A stretch of 38,773 bases of DNA from assembly GCA_002050435.1 (NCBI GenBank), contig MWYV01000024.1, forward strand, positions 1 to 38,773, written 5' to 3'. A program made the position numbers and the translations under genes. Positions within the stretch are counted from its first letter, which is position 1; every line of letters starts with the position of its first letter. The notes beneath the pieces were generated by a model, which was not told the origin of the DNA, searched no databases, and saw only the letters and a list, made by a program, of their open reading frames with translations. This DNA comes from Chitinophagales bacterium 33-2. Its GTDB lineage: Bacteria; Bacteroidota; Bacteroidia; Chitinophagales; Chitinophagaceae. Shown here piece by piece: positions 8,161 to 17,112 of this stretch.

Positions 8161-8685
8161 ATGAAACTCCTGATCATTTGCGCCTTATTTTTTTCCAGCT
8201 CATTATCAGCGCAGGAAGTTCCGGCAGCAACCGGTTCAAAATTGCCTCAGGATCAGGCCATAGCTGCATTGGAATTTCATAATAAAGTACGCAAGGATGT
8301 GGGCGTAGGCCCGTTGACCTGGTCTGTGGAATTGTCGGCTTATGCGCAGTCATGGGCTGAGCAGCTTACTAAAAAAGATTGCCGGCCAAAACACCGTCCT
8401 CCCACAGGTGAATGGAAACAATTATATGGTGAAAATATTTTCTGGGGCAGCAAACCCGGTTTCACCGCTTTAACAGCTTCCCAGCATTGGTTTAGCGAGA
8501 TAAAGGATTTTGACGGTGGACCCATTCAACCGGAACTTGCCGGCAAAACAGGACATTATACACAGATGGTCTGGCATAATACCAAATCTATCGGGATGGG
8601 CATTGCACAATGTCCAAATGGGGCCATTATTATTGTTGCCAATTATGACCCTGCAGGGAATTATGTAGGAGAAAAGGCGTATTGA
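8161..8685 (+). CDS. Secreted CAP-domain (SCP/PR-1-like) protein
   Basis: This 174-residue exported protein has a signal peptide (residues 1-17, cut near LSAQ) followed by one CAP domain. The family signatures are present: ALEFHNKVRKDVGVGPLTWS at the start, the GENIFWGS segment, GHYTQMVWHNTKSIGMGIAQ (CAP signature 1) and NYDPAGNYVGEKAY at the C-terminus (signature 2). The conserved cavity His and Glu residues appear in HRPP, GEN and GHYTQ. Bacterial CAP proteins are extracellular but mostly of unknown activity. It stands alone, 65 bp after araC, and converges on the DUF983 gene. Domain assignment is secure; function is not. Confidence 0.9.
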   Translation: MKLLIICALFFSSSLSAQEVPAATGSKLPQDQAIAALEFHNKVRKDVGVGPLTWSVELSAYAQSWAEQLTKKDCRPKHRPPTGEWKQLYGENIFWGSKPGFTALTASQHWFSEIKDFDGGPIQPELAGKTGHYTQMVWHNTKSIGMGIAQCPNGAIIIVANYDPAGNYVGEKAY

Positions 8686-8710
8686 CTGAATGAAAGGGTT
8701 TGTAGTTCTG

Positions 8711-8725
8711 CTAACAGCTAACAGC
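8711..8725. repeat. Short 7-bp-period repeat between convergent genes
   Basis: CTAACAG occurs twice in tandem with one more base (8711-8725) in the 45-bp gap between the CAP gene stop and the DUF983 gene stop. It belongs to the set of heptamer arrays seen at several gene ends in this window. Confidence 0.6.
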
Positions 8726-8730
8726 TTCTT

Positions 8731-9186
8731 TTACCAGTTATTCATGTGTTCTTTTACAATTCTTTCCGGATCCTCAGGATCATGAGTTTGCCAGTCGGGA
8801 TCGTAACTAACAAAAAATGAAAGCCAGAGCACGCGGGAGAAACGCATCAGCCACGGTTGTAATAACAATAGCAATACGGAATTAGAAATGATCCAGTAAA
8901 GAAAACGGCTGTCGCTGTAAGAAAATCCTATCAACAGGAACCAGGCTGCAAAACTGATCCCGGTGATCAACAAGGCCAGCAAATAACTCAGGTAACCAGT
9001 TCCATAATAAAAACCCACTTCAATATCTGTGGCCTGTTTGCATTCAGGACAATGATCGTTCATTTTGGTATTTTTCTTCAGGCTGATGGAAACCGGGTGT
9101 ACGAAAAGTTTTCCTTCCCTGCACCTTGGGCACCGGCCAGCAAGGATGGAAGAAATGTATCCACGTCTTGGTCTTTCATTCTTCAT
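8731..9186 (-). CDS. DUF983 family small membrane protein with zinc-ribbon-like cysteines
   Basis: This 151-residue protein has the DUF983 pattern: a cytoplasmic N-terminus with two CxxC pairs (C19-P-R-C22 and C46-P-E-C49) that probably bind a metal, then two hydrophobic spans (about 61-86 and 93-112), and a C-terminus rich in acidic and polar residues (YDPDWQTHDPEDPERIVKEH). The start ATG overlaps the murF stop by 4 bp (ATGA), so the two are translationally coupled and in one operon. The molecular function of the family is unknown. A role in the envelope is suggested only by the link to murF. Confidence 0.85.
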   Translation of the reverse strand: MKNERPRRGYISSILAGRCPRCREGKLFVHPVSISLKKNTKMNDHCPECKQATDIEVGFYYGTGYLSYLLALLITGISFAAWFLLIGFSYSDSRFLYWIISNSVLLLLLQPWLMRFSRVLWLSFFVSYDPDWQTHDPEDPERIVKEHMNNW

Positions 9187-10457
9187 AAAAATTCCAATAC
9201 TTTTTCCATTTGCGTACTGCGCGAACCTTTAATGAGAAGATAGGCATCATGCACCCTTCCTTTCATCCATGCGCCCGCCTCCAAAGGTGAGGCAAATTGT
9301 TTATAGGAATGGTTCACCTTTTCAAAATCACCACCTACCAGCAACACTTCTTTCCACCCGAATTTTTTTATGCATTCAACCAGCAAACGATGTTCCGCTA
9401 CACTTTCATCACCCAGTTCGGCCATGGCGCCCAGAACAAGAATTTTATTATCAACATCAAGGTGTGCCAGATTTTCTATAGCCAGTTTCATGCTGCTTGG
9501 GTTTGCATTGTAAGCATCCAGGATGATCCGGTTGCTTCCTTTTTCAACCAGTTGCGACCTGCTGTTTGATGGATAGTAAGTTTCCAGTGCTGTCCTGATC
9601 TTTTCTTCCGGCACATTAAAATATTTTCCAATGGCTACCGTAGCCAGCACATTCGGCAGGTTATAATTGCCAATGAGCTTTGTATGAATGATACCTTCAA
9701 ACCCTTTTTCAAAACCAACGGATATAAAAGGCTCCGTGGGCAAAGCAATTCCTGCCACGCCACTATGATCTCCATACCGGATTACTTCATGAATGCCTTT
9801 GCTCATTTCTTCCAGGTAATCGTAGGCTGCATAAATAAACGCTGTTCCATTGTTTGCCCTGAGGAAATCAAATAATTCACCCTTTCCTTTTCTTACCCCT
9901 ACCACCCCTCCAAATCCTTCAAGGTGCGCCTTACCGCAATTGGTGATCAGGCCATGGGTAGGCAGGGTATAGCTGCAATAAGAGGCGATCTCTCCGCAAT
10001 GATTGGCGCCCATTTCAATTACAGCCATTTCAGCATCCAGGGGAATGCTCAATAAAGTGAGCGGCACACCAATATGGTTGTTTAAATTTCCAACGGTTGT
10101 GGAGGTTTGATATACAGAGGCCAGAACGGTATGTACCAGTTCCTTTGTAGTGGTTTTGCCATTGCTTCCTGTAATGGCTAGAAACGGTATTGTAAGTTGT
10201 TGCCTATGAAATTTTGCTAATTGCTGAAGCGTGGTCAGCACATCTTCCACTACAATAATTCTTTCATTTTCAGCCAGCGAAGGATCATCTGCAACACAAT
10301 AGGCTGCACCCATTTCCAGCGCCTTTCCCACAAAAAGATTTCCATCAAAAATTTCACCTTTTAATGCAAAAAATAGCGCACCTTCTTTTAATTTTCTGGT
10401 ATCGGTTTGAACGGAAGGATATTTAAGAAAAAGCTGGTAAAGATTAGGAATGGTCAT
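9183..10457 (-). CDS. murF: UDP-N-acetylmuramoyl-tripeptide--D-alanyl-D-alanine ligase
   Basis: MurF joins the D-Ala-D-Ala dipeptide to UDP-MurNAc-tripeptide using ATP, the last cytoplasmic step of the peptidoglycan precursor. The 424-residue protein shows an N-terminal Mur domain (VQTDTRKLKEGALFFALKG), the ATP-binding loop ITGSNGKTTTKEL (about residues 102-114), the central motif EMGANHCGEI, and C-terminal motifs LDAYNANPSSMKLAIE and LGAMAELGDES. The ATG at 10457 is chosen over one 21 bp upstream because a promoter-like TATCTTTG ends 3 nt before it, which would make the longer start untranscribed. It is coupled to the DUF983 gene by a 4-bp overlap and separated from gldJ by a terminator. Confidence 0.96.
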   Translation of the reverse strand: MTIPNLYQLFLKYPSVQTDTRKLKEGALFFALKGEIFDGNLFVGKALEMGAAYCVADDPSLAENERIIVVEDVLTTLQQLAKFHRQQLTIPFLAITGSNGKTTTKELVHTVLASVYQTSTTVGNLNNHIGVPLTLLSIPLDAEMAVIEMGANHCGEIASYCSYTLPTHGLITNCGKAHLEGFGGVVGVRKGKGELFDFLRANNGTAFIYAAYDYLEEMSKGIHEVIRYGDHSGVAGIALPTEPFISVGFEKGFEGIIHTKLIGNYNLPNVLATVAIGKYFNVPEEKIRTALETYYPSNSRSQLVEKGSNRIILDAYNANPSSMKLAIENLAHLDVDNKILVLGAMAELGDESVAEHRLLVECIKKFGWKEVLLVGGDFEKVNHSYKQFASPLEAGAWMKGRVHDAYLLIKGSRSTQMEKVLEFL

Positions 10458-10460
10458 AAG

Positions 10461-10468
10461 CAAAGATA
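10461..10468 (-). promoter_or_regulatory. TAnnTTTG promoter element on the murF start codon
   Basis: Read on the minus strand, TATCTTTG (10468-10461) is an exact match to the Bacteroidota -7 element and is followed by CTT and the murF ATG. The expected transcription start would fall on or next to the start codon, implying a leaderless mRNA. No convincing -33 element is seen. Confidence 0.5.
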
Positions 10469-10533
10469 TAGGTGCCACTTAAGCATTTCATTTCAATGGA
10501 CAATCTGCAACGCATTCTCTTTAAAAAGCATGC

Positions 10534-10560
10534 AAAAAAAATCCCGCCGGTTGGCGGGAT
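10534..10560 (-). terminator. Rho-independent terminator after gldJ
   Basis: ATCCCGCC (10541-10548) pairs perfectly with GGCGGGAT (10553-10560) around GGTT; on the minus strand it runs into a T7 tract (10540-10534). It lies 20 bp after the gldJ stop and before murF, separating the two transcription units. Confidence 0.92.
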
Positions 10561-10579
10561 CATTATAGAAGAGGTAGGC

Positions 10580-12160
10580 TTATCGTTTTTGTTTTTTGGA
10601 TTTCCAGAAGTTACCTGTTTTCCTGTTGGGTCCTTCAGGGCTTCCCATCCTGTCCATTGCACAACGGAATCCGATCGTGCTCATGGCCTGGTCTTCTTCA
10701 AGGAAACGGCGCGTACCCGGACTTAACCAGTAAGCACGGTCGTTCCAGCTTCCACCTTTGTACACTCTTGATTTATCGCTTACAAGCGTAGTGATACCAT
10801 ACCCATAAGAGGCATTGGAAAGACTGTCACCATCAAGGAAATTGATCACATTACCTCTCTGGTAGTTACGGCGGTTCTTGCTTTCTTCATCTGTAACATC
10901 AACTTTCTTCACACGACCCAGACTGTCTCTTTCATAACGGTCGTTAGGATCTGTTGCTGTAGGATCTTTTACATAAAGCTTCTGGTATTTGTTACCACGG
11001 AATGGAGCTACATCATCCTGGTTTCCTACAATGTCCAACCCTGTTAAAGGACGGTACACGTCGGCAACCCACTCGCTCACATTACCTGCCATATTATAGA
11101 TACCAAATCCATTTGGATAGAAAGAAGTTACTTCAGCAGTATAAACTGCACGGTCATTCAAACCACCAGCAACACCTGCGTTATCACCGGAACCTCTTTT
11201 AAAGTTCGCCATGAACTGACCCTGCCAGCTGCCATGTTTGGTTTCACGCAAACCATTGTAATTGTTCGACCATGGGAAAACCTGCTTATTCGAATGCAAT
11301 TCTTCACCTCTTTTTCCTTCCTTTTCAGAAGGACGTGGGTTTTGATTGATCAGGCCATAAGCGGCGTATTCCCACTCTGCTTCAAAAGGCAGGCGGTAGT
11401 CAGGCAGCATAATACCATCTTCCATGGTAACCTGTGTTCTGGGTGTTCCCTGTGGTGTTTTTAAAGGATTCTTTTTTGAAGTGGCTCCTTTACCCGGTTG
11501 TGCCTGGTAAAGACCCAACAGATATGATTTGGAAGTAAAGTTTTCCTGGCCCTGCTGGCCCTGAACACTTTGCGCAGCTATATATCCTTTTTTCATCAGG
11601 ATACCTTCATTCACACGGTCGCTTCTCCAAAGCGCAAAATCGTGTGCCTGCTGCCAGCTGACACCTACAACAGGATAAAAGTTGAATCCCGGGTGACGGA
11701 AATAATATTCAACCAGGGGTTCATTATAACTTAATTCAGAACGCCATACCAGGGTATCCGGTAAGGAGGCATCGATAATGGCCTGGTTGCCTGGTTCATC
11801 TTCAGGATTGAAGATCCTGTTGAGCCAGTGGATGTACTCACGATAGTGTACATTGGCAACTTCAGTACGATCGATATAAAACGAAGGAACCGTTACACGG
11901 CGCGGGATGTTATCCCAGTTGCCCATAACATCTTCTTCTGTTTGCCCCATGGTGAAGGTTCCACCTTGTACAAACACAAGACCAGGGCCCAGACCCTGCT
12001 CCCTTGATTTAGCCACCTGGTAGCCACCCTGCTTGGAATCATTATAATTCCAGCCGGTAACATCAGATTGTTCTTTTTTGTTTTTGCCGAATAGCCCATT
12101 TTTACAAGAGGCGAATAAAGCGGCACAGGATAAGAGGATTACAAAATTTCTAACTTGCAT
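10580..12160 (-). CDS. gldJ: T9SS/gliding-motility lipoprotein GldJ (SUMF1-like fold)
   Basis: GldJ is an outer-membrane lipoprotein of the type IX secretion and gliding machinery, needed in Flavobacterium for motility and for stability of other Gld proteins. The ATG at 12160 gives 526 residues with a lipoprotein signal (LFASC, Cys19). A formylglycine-generating-enzyme (SUMF1)-like fold is spread over most of the rest: GLVFVQGGTFTMGQTEED, VPSFYIDRTEVANVHYREYI, EWEYAAYG, NMAGNVSEWVADVYRP, GGSWNDRAYWLSPGTRRFL and IGFRCAMDRMG. GldK/PorK has the same fold, but the DRTEVANVHYREYIHWLNRI stretch and the position directly divergent from porU favour GldJ, as in flavobacteria where gldJ, porU and porV are neighbours. 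It is probably structural rather than an enzyme. Confidence 0.85.
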   Translation of the reverse strand: MQVRNFVILLSCAALFASCKNGLFGKNKKEQSDVTGWNYNDSKQGGYQVAKSREQGLGPGLVFVQGGTFTMGQTEEDVMGNWDNIPRRVTVPSFYIDRTEVANVHYREYIHWLNRIFNPEDEPGNQAIIDASLPDTLVWRSELSYNEPLVEYYFRHPGFNFYPVVGVSWQQAHDFALWRSDRVNEGILMKKGYIAAQSVQGQQGQENFTSKSYLLGLYQAQPGKGATSKKNPLKTPQGTPRTQVTMEDGIMLPDYRLPFEAEWEYAAYGLINQNPRPSEKEGKRGEELHSNKQVFPWSNNYNGLRETKHGSWQGQFMANFKRGSGDNAGVAGGLNDRAVYTAEVTSFYPNGFGIYNMAGNVSEWVADVYRPLTGLDIVGNQDDVAPFRGNKYQKLYVKDPTATDPNDRYERDSLGRVKKVDVTDEESKNRRNYQRGNVINFLDGDSLSNASYGYGITTLVSDKSRVYKGGSWNDRAYWLSPGTRRFLEEDQAMSTIGFRCAMDRMGSPEGPNRKTGNFWKSKKQKR

Positions 12161-12366
12161 GGTTGCTTTTTTTGTCTTTCGGTTGACACATGGATTTTTC
12201 ACGTGCCTGCCAATGAAACCTTGAGTTTGAATGACTTTAACGGGTGCTTACCGTTATTATTGTGATCCAAAAAAGATTTAGAGGCAGTTTGCGAATATAT
12301 ATACATTAGCATAAAATATTTACGAGATTTTACGTTTATTATATGTAGAATTTACGATTCCCCTTC

Positions 12367-15300
12367 ATGAAATTATCCCGAAACCTACTGTTTTTAAGTC
12401 TCCTAATGGTAATTGTGACCCAAACAAAGGCCCAGCGCAGCTATAATCCGGGTTCGGTTTTGGCTTCGGGTAATTTTTTCAGGGTGGGCGTACCTGCGGC
12501 CGGGGTCTATAAAATGGATGTTGCCTTTCTTAATTCATTGGGAATCACCGGTTCAATCCCTTCCTCTCAAATCAGGCTGTATGGAAACGGGGGCGGAATG
12601 CTCCCCGAAAATAATAGTTTTCAACCCATTGATGACCTCGAAGAAAATGCCATTTTGGTGTTTGACGGGGGCGATGGACAACTGAATGGTTCGGATTATG
12701 TTCTTTTTTACGCGCAGGGCCCGCACCACTGGACCAAAGACTCGCTGAACAAACAATTCCGCCACCAGAAAAACCTTTATTCCGACCTTTCTTATTATTA
12801 TATAACCCTGGGGGGAAATGGCAAAAGGATCAGCACCCAGGTCAATGCCCCTGCCGGTGCCTTTACTGTAAACAGCTTTAATGAAAGGTTCTTTCATGAA
12901 CTGGATTCGGTGAATTTCCTGAATAGCGGCAAAGAATGGTTTGGTGAAGAGTTTTCAAATACACCCGGCAAAACAGTTGTCCGCAATTTTAATCTTGCCC
13001 TGCCCGATCTTGTTCCGGGCCAGCCAGGCAGCATCATCTCCAGTCTGGCCGCCAGGTCAGTAAATGCGGCCAGCAGCTTTAATGTTGCAGTCAATAATGT
13101 GTCGCTCCAACAAATTGGCATAACACATATTTCAACCGGGCAATACGAAATTTTTGCCAGGCAGGCAGAATCGGCTAATGTTTTCTTCCCCCAGTCCAAC
13201 CCTCAGATCACCTATACTTATTTTCCCGGAAGCTTTAACAGCCAGGGATGGCTGAACTGGTTTGAAATTCATGCGCGGAGGCAGCTTTTGTTACCCGCAG
13301 CCAGCCAGCTGGGGTTTCGTGACTGGAACAGTGTAGGACAGGGAAATGCTGAATTCCAGGTGGCTAATGCAGATGCCCAGTCCCAGGTTTGGGATGTCAC
13401 CAACCCGCTTCATCCCGAAAGGATGCTCGCATCATTCAATGGGTCTTTGTTGCGTTTTTCCAATTCCACCAGCAGGTTAAGGGAATATATTGCCTTTTCC
13501 AGTCAATTCCTGTCTCCGGTGAATGCAGGTAAAGTGGCCAACCAAAACCTGCACCAGTCCACGCCAAAAGACTATTTAATCATCACCCATCCTGATTTTC
13601 TATCACAGGCCCATCGGCTTGCCCAGTTTCACCAGGATAAAAGCAACCTGGCAACGCTGGTTGTGACCACCGACCAGGTATTTAATGAATTTGCTTCAGG
13701 CATTCCCGACCCAACCGCTATCAGGGATTTTGTAAAAATGTATTACGACAGATATGGCAGCACCTGGACTCAAAAAGGAAAATACCTGCTGCTTTTCGGA
13801 AAGGCTTCTTTTGATTATAAACAAAGGCTCAAGAACAATACTAACTTGGTTCCTGCCTATGAAAGTTTCAGCTCGGTGGACCCTTTATCCACCTACACTT
13901 CCGATGATTTTTTTGGGTTTCTTGAAGATCAGGAAGACATCAATTCCGGTGTGATCATCAATACCCTCGATATTGGGATTGGAAGGGTACCTTCTAAAAA
14001 TTTGGATGAGGCAAGGAATTTCATTGACAAAGTGATGGATTATCATCAACCACTTTCTTTTGGTCCGTGGCGGAACAATATGAATTTTATTGCTGATGAT
14101 GAGGATTTTAACCTACACCTACAGGATGCTCAAGTACTTACCAGCACTGTGGCCACTACGGCGCCTGTCTTTAATCCCCAGAAAATTTACCTCGATGCTT
14201 TCCAGCAGGAAGGCGGTTCCTCGGGTGGGCGCTATCCCCAGGCCAATGTAATGATCAACAACAACATCTTCAATGGTACACTTATCTGGAATTATAGTGG
14301 CCATGGCGGTCCACAAAGGCTGGCAGAGGAAGTGGTGATCGATCAGTCCATCGTAAACAAGTGGAACAACCAATACCGGCTTCCGCTTTTTATTACAGCA
14401 ACCTGCGATTTTGCGCCTTATGATAATCCTGTTGCGAATTCATTGGGTGAAAATTTATTGGTGCGCCCTAAAACGGGTGCCATTGCACTGATGACCACTA
14501 CCAGGGTTGTTTTTGCTTACAGCAACAGGATCATGAACGATAATTACTTAAGGATCGCGCTTGAACCTAACGCCAGCGGCATTAATAAGTCGTTGGGTGA
14601 AGCCGTCATGGCTGCTAAAAATTATACTTACCAGACTTCGGGCGATATTACCAATAACAGGAAATTTGCTTTGCTGGGCGATCCTGCCATGACACTGGGA
14701 TTCCCTAAGTTTTCGGTGAATGCCACCACGCTGAATGGAATTGATATTACTGCTGTTGCCGATACTGTAAAAGCAGCTGATTTTGTAACACTGGAAGGAG
14801 AGGTGAAAGACCTGAATGGCATTGTCATGCAGAATTTCCAGGGAACTGTTTTTCTTTCCCTTTTTGATAAACCCCGCGCTATTACCACACTAGGCAACGA
14901 TGCCAACAGCCTGCCAGTAAGTTTCCAGGACCAGAGCGATGTGCTTTTCAGAGGTAAGGCCACGGCCAACAATGGAAAATTCAGTTTTAAGTTCAAGGTG
15001 CCGAGAGACATTAACTACCAGTATGGTAATGGAAAGATCAGCCTTTATGCCCATGATGCTGAAAAGGATGGAAATGGTTTTTCCCGGAACATTATAATAG
15101 GCGGACTCAGTTCCAACCCGGGAACGGATAATGTAGGTCCGGATATCAAAGCCTTTTTAAATGATGAAAAATTTGTCAATGGGAGCATCACCAATTCCAA
15201 CCCCATTCTGATACTGAAGCTGAGTGATTCTTCCGGCATCAACACGGGAAGTTCGGGAATTGATCATGATATTGTGGCCACGCTTGATAACGATAATAAC

Positions 15301-15786
15301 AATTATTTGATCCTGAATAATTTTTATGAATCCGACCTGGATAATTACCAGAAAGGCACGGTAAGGTTCCAGTTGCCGGAATTGGCACCTGGCCCGCATT
15401 CCCTGAAGATCAAGGCCTGGGATGTAATGAATAATTCTAGTGAATATATGCTTGATTTTACCGTGGTGGAAGAAGGCAATCTGAGGATCGATCATGTGCT
15501 CAACTATCCCAACCCTTTCACAACGCATACTGCTTTTTGGTTTGAACATAATTACCCAGGCACCGACCTGAACACCAAGGTGGAAATTTTCACCGTCAGT
15601 GGTAAATTAATTAAATCGCTGACCCGTACAATAAATACTGCCGGAAACCGTTCGATGGAGGTTGAATGGGACGGCCGCGATGAATTTGGTAACAAAATTG
15701 GTCGGGGCGTTTACATTTACAGATTACTTGTGAGAAGCTTCGATGGCAAAACCGCTCAAAAATGGGAACGCCTTGTAGTTCTTTAA
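12367..15786 (+). CDS. porU: Type IX secretion system sortase PorU (C25/gingipain family)
   Basis: PorU works at the outer face of the outer membrane, cutting the C-terminal signal from T9SS cargo and joining cargo to a lipid anchor. The 1139-residue protein has a signal peptide (residues 1-22, ending TKAQ), an N-terminal beta region, the C25 caspase-like domain with NYSGHGG containing His646 and ITATCDFAPYDNP containing Cys680 as the catalytic pair, further Ig-like beta domains, and a C-terminal T9SS-type domain beginning NYPNPFTTHTAFW with a FlgD-like EWDGRDEFGNKIGRGVYIYRL ending. Length and order match known PorU proteins. It is divergent from gldJ and is followed 71 bp later by porV. Confidence 0.95.
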   Translation: MKLSRNLLFLSLLMVIVTQTKAQRSYNPGSVLASGNFFRVGVPAAGVYKMDVAFLNSLGITGSIPSSQIRLYGNGGGMLPENNSFQPIDDLEENAILVFDGGDGQLNGSDYVLFYAQGPHHWTKDSLNKQFRHQKNLYSDLSYYYITLGGNGKRISTQVNAPAGAFTVNSFNERFFHELDSVNFLNSGKEWFGEEFSNTPGKTVVRNFNLALPDLVPGQPGSIISSLAARSVNAASSFNVAVNNVSLQQIGITHISTGQYEIFARQAESANVFFPQSNPQITYTYFPGSFNSQGWLNWFEIHARRQLLLPAASQLGFRDWNSVGQGNAEFQVANADAQSQVWDVTNPLHPERMLASFNGSLLRFSNSTSRLREYIAFSSQFLSPVNAGKVANQNLHQSTPKDYLIITHPDFLSQAHRLAQFHQDKSNLATLVVTTDQVFNEFASGIPDPTAIRDFVKMYYDRYGSTWTQKGKYLLLFGKASFDYKQRLKNNTNLVPAYESFSSVDPLSTYTSDDFFGFLEDQEDINSGVIINTLDIGIGRVPSKNLDEARNFIDKVMDYHQPLSFGPWRNNMNFIADDEDFNLHLQDAQVLTSTVATTAPVFNPQKIYLDAFQQEGGSSGGRYPQANVMINNNIFNGTLIWNYSGHGGPQRLAEEVVIDQSIVNKWNNQYRLPLFITATCDFAPYDNPVANSLGENLLVRPKTGAIALMTTTRVVFAYSNRIMNDNYLRIALEPNASGINKSLGEAVMAAKNYTYQTSGDITNNRKFALLGDPAMTLGFPKFSVNATTLNGIDITAVADTVKAADFVTLEGEVKDLNGIVMQNFQGTVFLSLFDKPRAITTLGNDANSLPVSFQDQSDVLFRGKATANNGKFSFKFKVPRDINYQYGNGKISLYAHDAEKDGNGFSRNIIIGGLSSNPGTDNVGPDIKAFLNDEKFVNGSITNSNPILILKLSDSSGINTGSSGIDHDIVATLDNDNNNYLILNNFYESDLDNYQKGTVRFQLPELAPGPHSLKIKAWDVMNNSSEYMLDFTVVEEGNLRIDHVLNYPNPFTTHTAFWFEHNYPGTDLNTKVEIFTVSGKLIKSLTRTINTAGNRSMEVEWDGRDEFGNKIGRGVYIYRLLVRSFDGKTAQKWERLVVL

Positions 15787-15857
15787 TATCGTGCAAATCA
15801 TTAATTTTTACTTTTAACCAAAACGCTATAATTTCACACACTTTTTAAAGAAGAACT

Positions 15858-17015
15858 ATGAAATCAACTGCATTAAAACTGATTGCTGCTGTTACGCTTA
15901 TGCTTGCAGGCGTCGTACCCTCCGTTCAGGCCCAGGATAGAATCAACGTTGTAACTACGGCTGTTCCGTTTTTGCGCATTTCCCCTGACGCCCGCGCCGG
16001 TGGTATGGGCGATCTTTCACTTGCTACCAGTCCGGACGCGAGCTCCTCTTATTTCAATTTGGGAAAGGTGGTTTTCAATGAGTCAAACGCTGGCTTAAAT
16101 CTTACTTATACGCCATGGTTGAAAAGACTGGTAAATGATGTTTACCTGGCTTCCATGTCCGGATTTTATAAATTAGACGAAAACTCTGCAATATCAGGTT
16201 CGCTGCGTTATTTTTCTCTGGGCAGTATCCAGTTCACTGATAATATGGGCAATGCCCTGAATACTTCCAATCCCCGCGAATTTGGTGTGGACCTTGGCTA
16301 TTCAAGAAAGCTGTCTCCCAGAACCGGAATTGGTGTTGGATTGAAATACATTCATTCCAACCTCGCCAGCGGTTTTAGCAGCGGTGGAAATACTTACAAG
16401 CCAGGAAGCGCTGTTGCAGGTGATATTGGAATTTATCATACCCGCCAGAATGATGCAGGTGCAGGATGGGCATTCGGATTGGCACTGACCAACCTGGGTT
16501 CCAAGATCGCTTATACCGATAACGCCGATCAGAAAGATTTTATTCCTGCCAACTTTGGTATCGGAACCACCTATACCGCTGTAATGGATGAAAGCAATAA
16601 ACTCAGTTTTGGTGTTGACATCAATAAACTGCTGGTGCCCACGCCACCCGTTTCTACAGGTGATCCGGACCAGGATGCACAAAATCTTTCTGCTTACAGA
16701 AATAAAGGTGTGTTGAGCAGCTGGTTCAGTTCTTTCGGTGATGCCAATGGTGGTTTTTCTGAGGAAATAAAAGAATTTCAACTTTCTCTTGGTGCAGAAT
16801 ACTGGTATAACAACCAGTTTGCCCTGCGTGCAGGTTATTTTCATGAAGATAAAGACAAGGGCAATCGCAGGTATTTTACTGCAGGTGTTGGTATCAAATA
16901 CAATGTTTTTGGTTTAAATTTTTCTTACCTGATCCCTTCAGGAAATGCAAACAACCAAAACCCTCTTTCCAATACACTTCGCTTTTCTTTAGTGTTTGAT
17001 TTCGCTAATGAATAA
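15858..17015 (+). CDS. porV: Type IX secretion system outer-membrane protein PorV (LptO)
   Basis: PorV is a 14-strand outer-membrane barrel of the FadL group that carries T9SS cargo from the translocon to PorU. The 385-residue protein has a signal peptide (residues 1-25, ending VQAQ), then the family N-terminus TTAVPFLRISPDARAGGMGD followed by SLATSPDASSSYFN, both typical of PorV, and alternating beta strands to the terminal FSLVFDFANE barrel end. It follows porU by 71 bp without a terminator between, so the two are probably one operon. A terminator at 17043-17066 ends the unit. Confidence 0.94.
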   Translation: MKSTALKLIAAVTLMLAGVVPSVQAQDRINVVTTAVPFLRISPDARAGGMGDLSLATSPDASSSYFNLGKVVFNESNAGLNLTYTPWLKRLVNDVYLASMSGFYKLDENSAISGSLRYFSLGSIQFTDNMGNALNTSNPREFGVDLGYSRKLSPRTGIGVGLKYIHSNLASGFSSGGNTYKPGSAVAGDIGIYHTRQNDAGAGWAFGLALTNLGSKIAYTDNADQKDFIPANFGIGTTYTAVMDESNKLSFGVDINKLLVPTPPVSTGDPDQDAQNLSAYRNKGVLSSWFSSFGDANGGFSEEIKEFQLSLGAEYWYNNQFALRAGYFHEDKDKGNRRYFTAGVGIKYNVFGLNFSYLIPSGNANNQNPLSNTLRFSLVFDFANE

Positions 17016-17042
17016 ACGATCATAAAACATTTTTTTATCGGG

Positions 17043-17066
17043 CGGCCCTTCTGGGCCGTTTTTTTT
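17043..17066 (+). terminator. Rho-independent terminator after porV
   Basis: CGGCCC (17043-17048) pairs with GGGCCG (17053-17058) around TTCT and is followed by eight T (17059-17066). It lies 27 bp after the porV stop. The last T residues and the next G form TTTG, which could also be part of the ispF promoter. Confidence 0.9.
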
Positions 17067-17092
17067 GCACTAATGACTCTGCACGAAGCCCT

Positions 17093-17100
17093 TACTTTTG
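17093..17100 (+). promoter_or_regulatory. TAnnTTTG promoter element of ispF
   Basis: TACTTTTG (17093-17100) is an exact TAnnTTTG match. The ispF ATG is at 17113, 12 nt further on, so the mRNA leader would be only a few nucleotides. A TTTG at 17064-17067, made by the porV terminator T tract, lies 25 bp upstream and could be a loosely spaced -33 element. Confidence 0.5.
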
Positions 17101-17112
17101 CAAAAAAATATA

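Noticed and set aside
15157..15549. 130-codon open frame opposite porU
   Set aside because: Shadow of the porU reading frame with no domain of its own.
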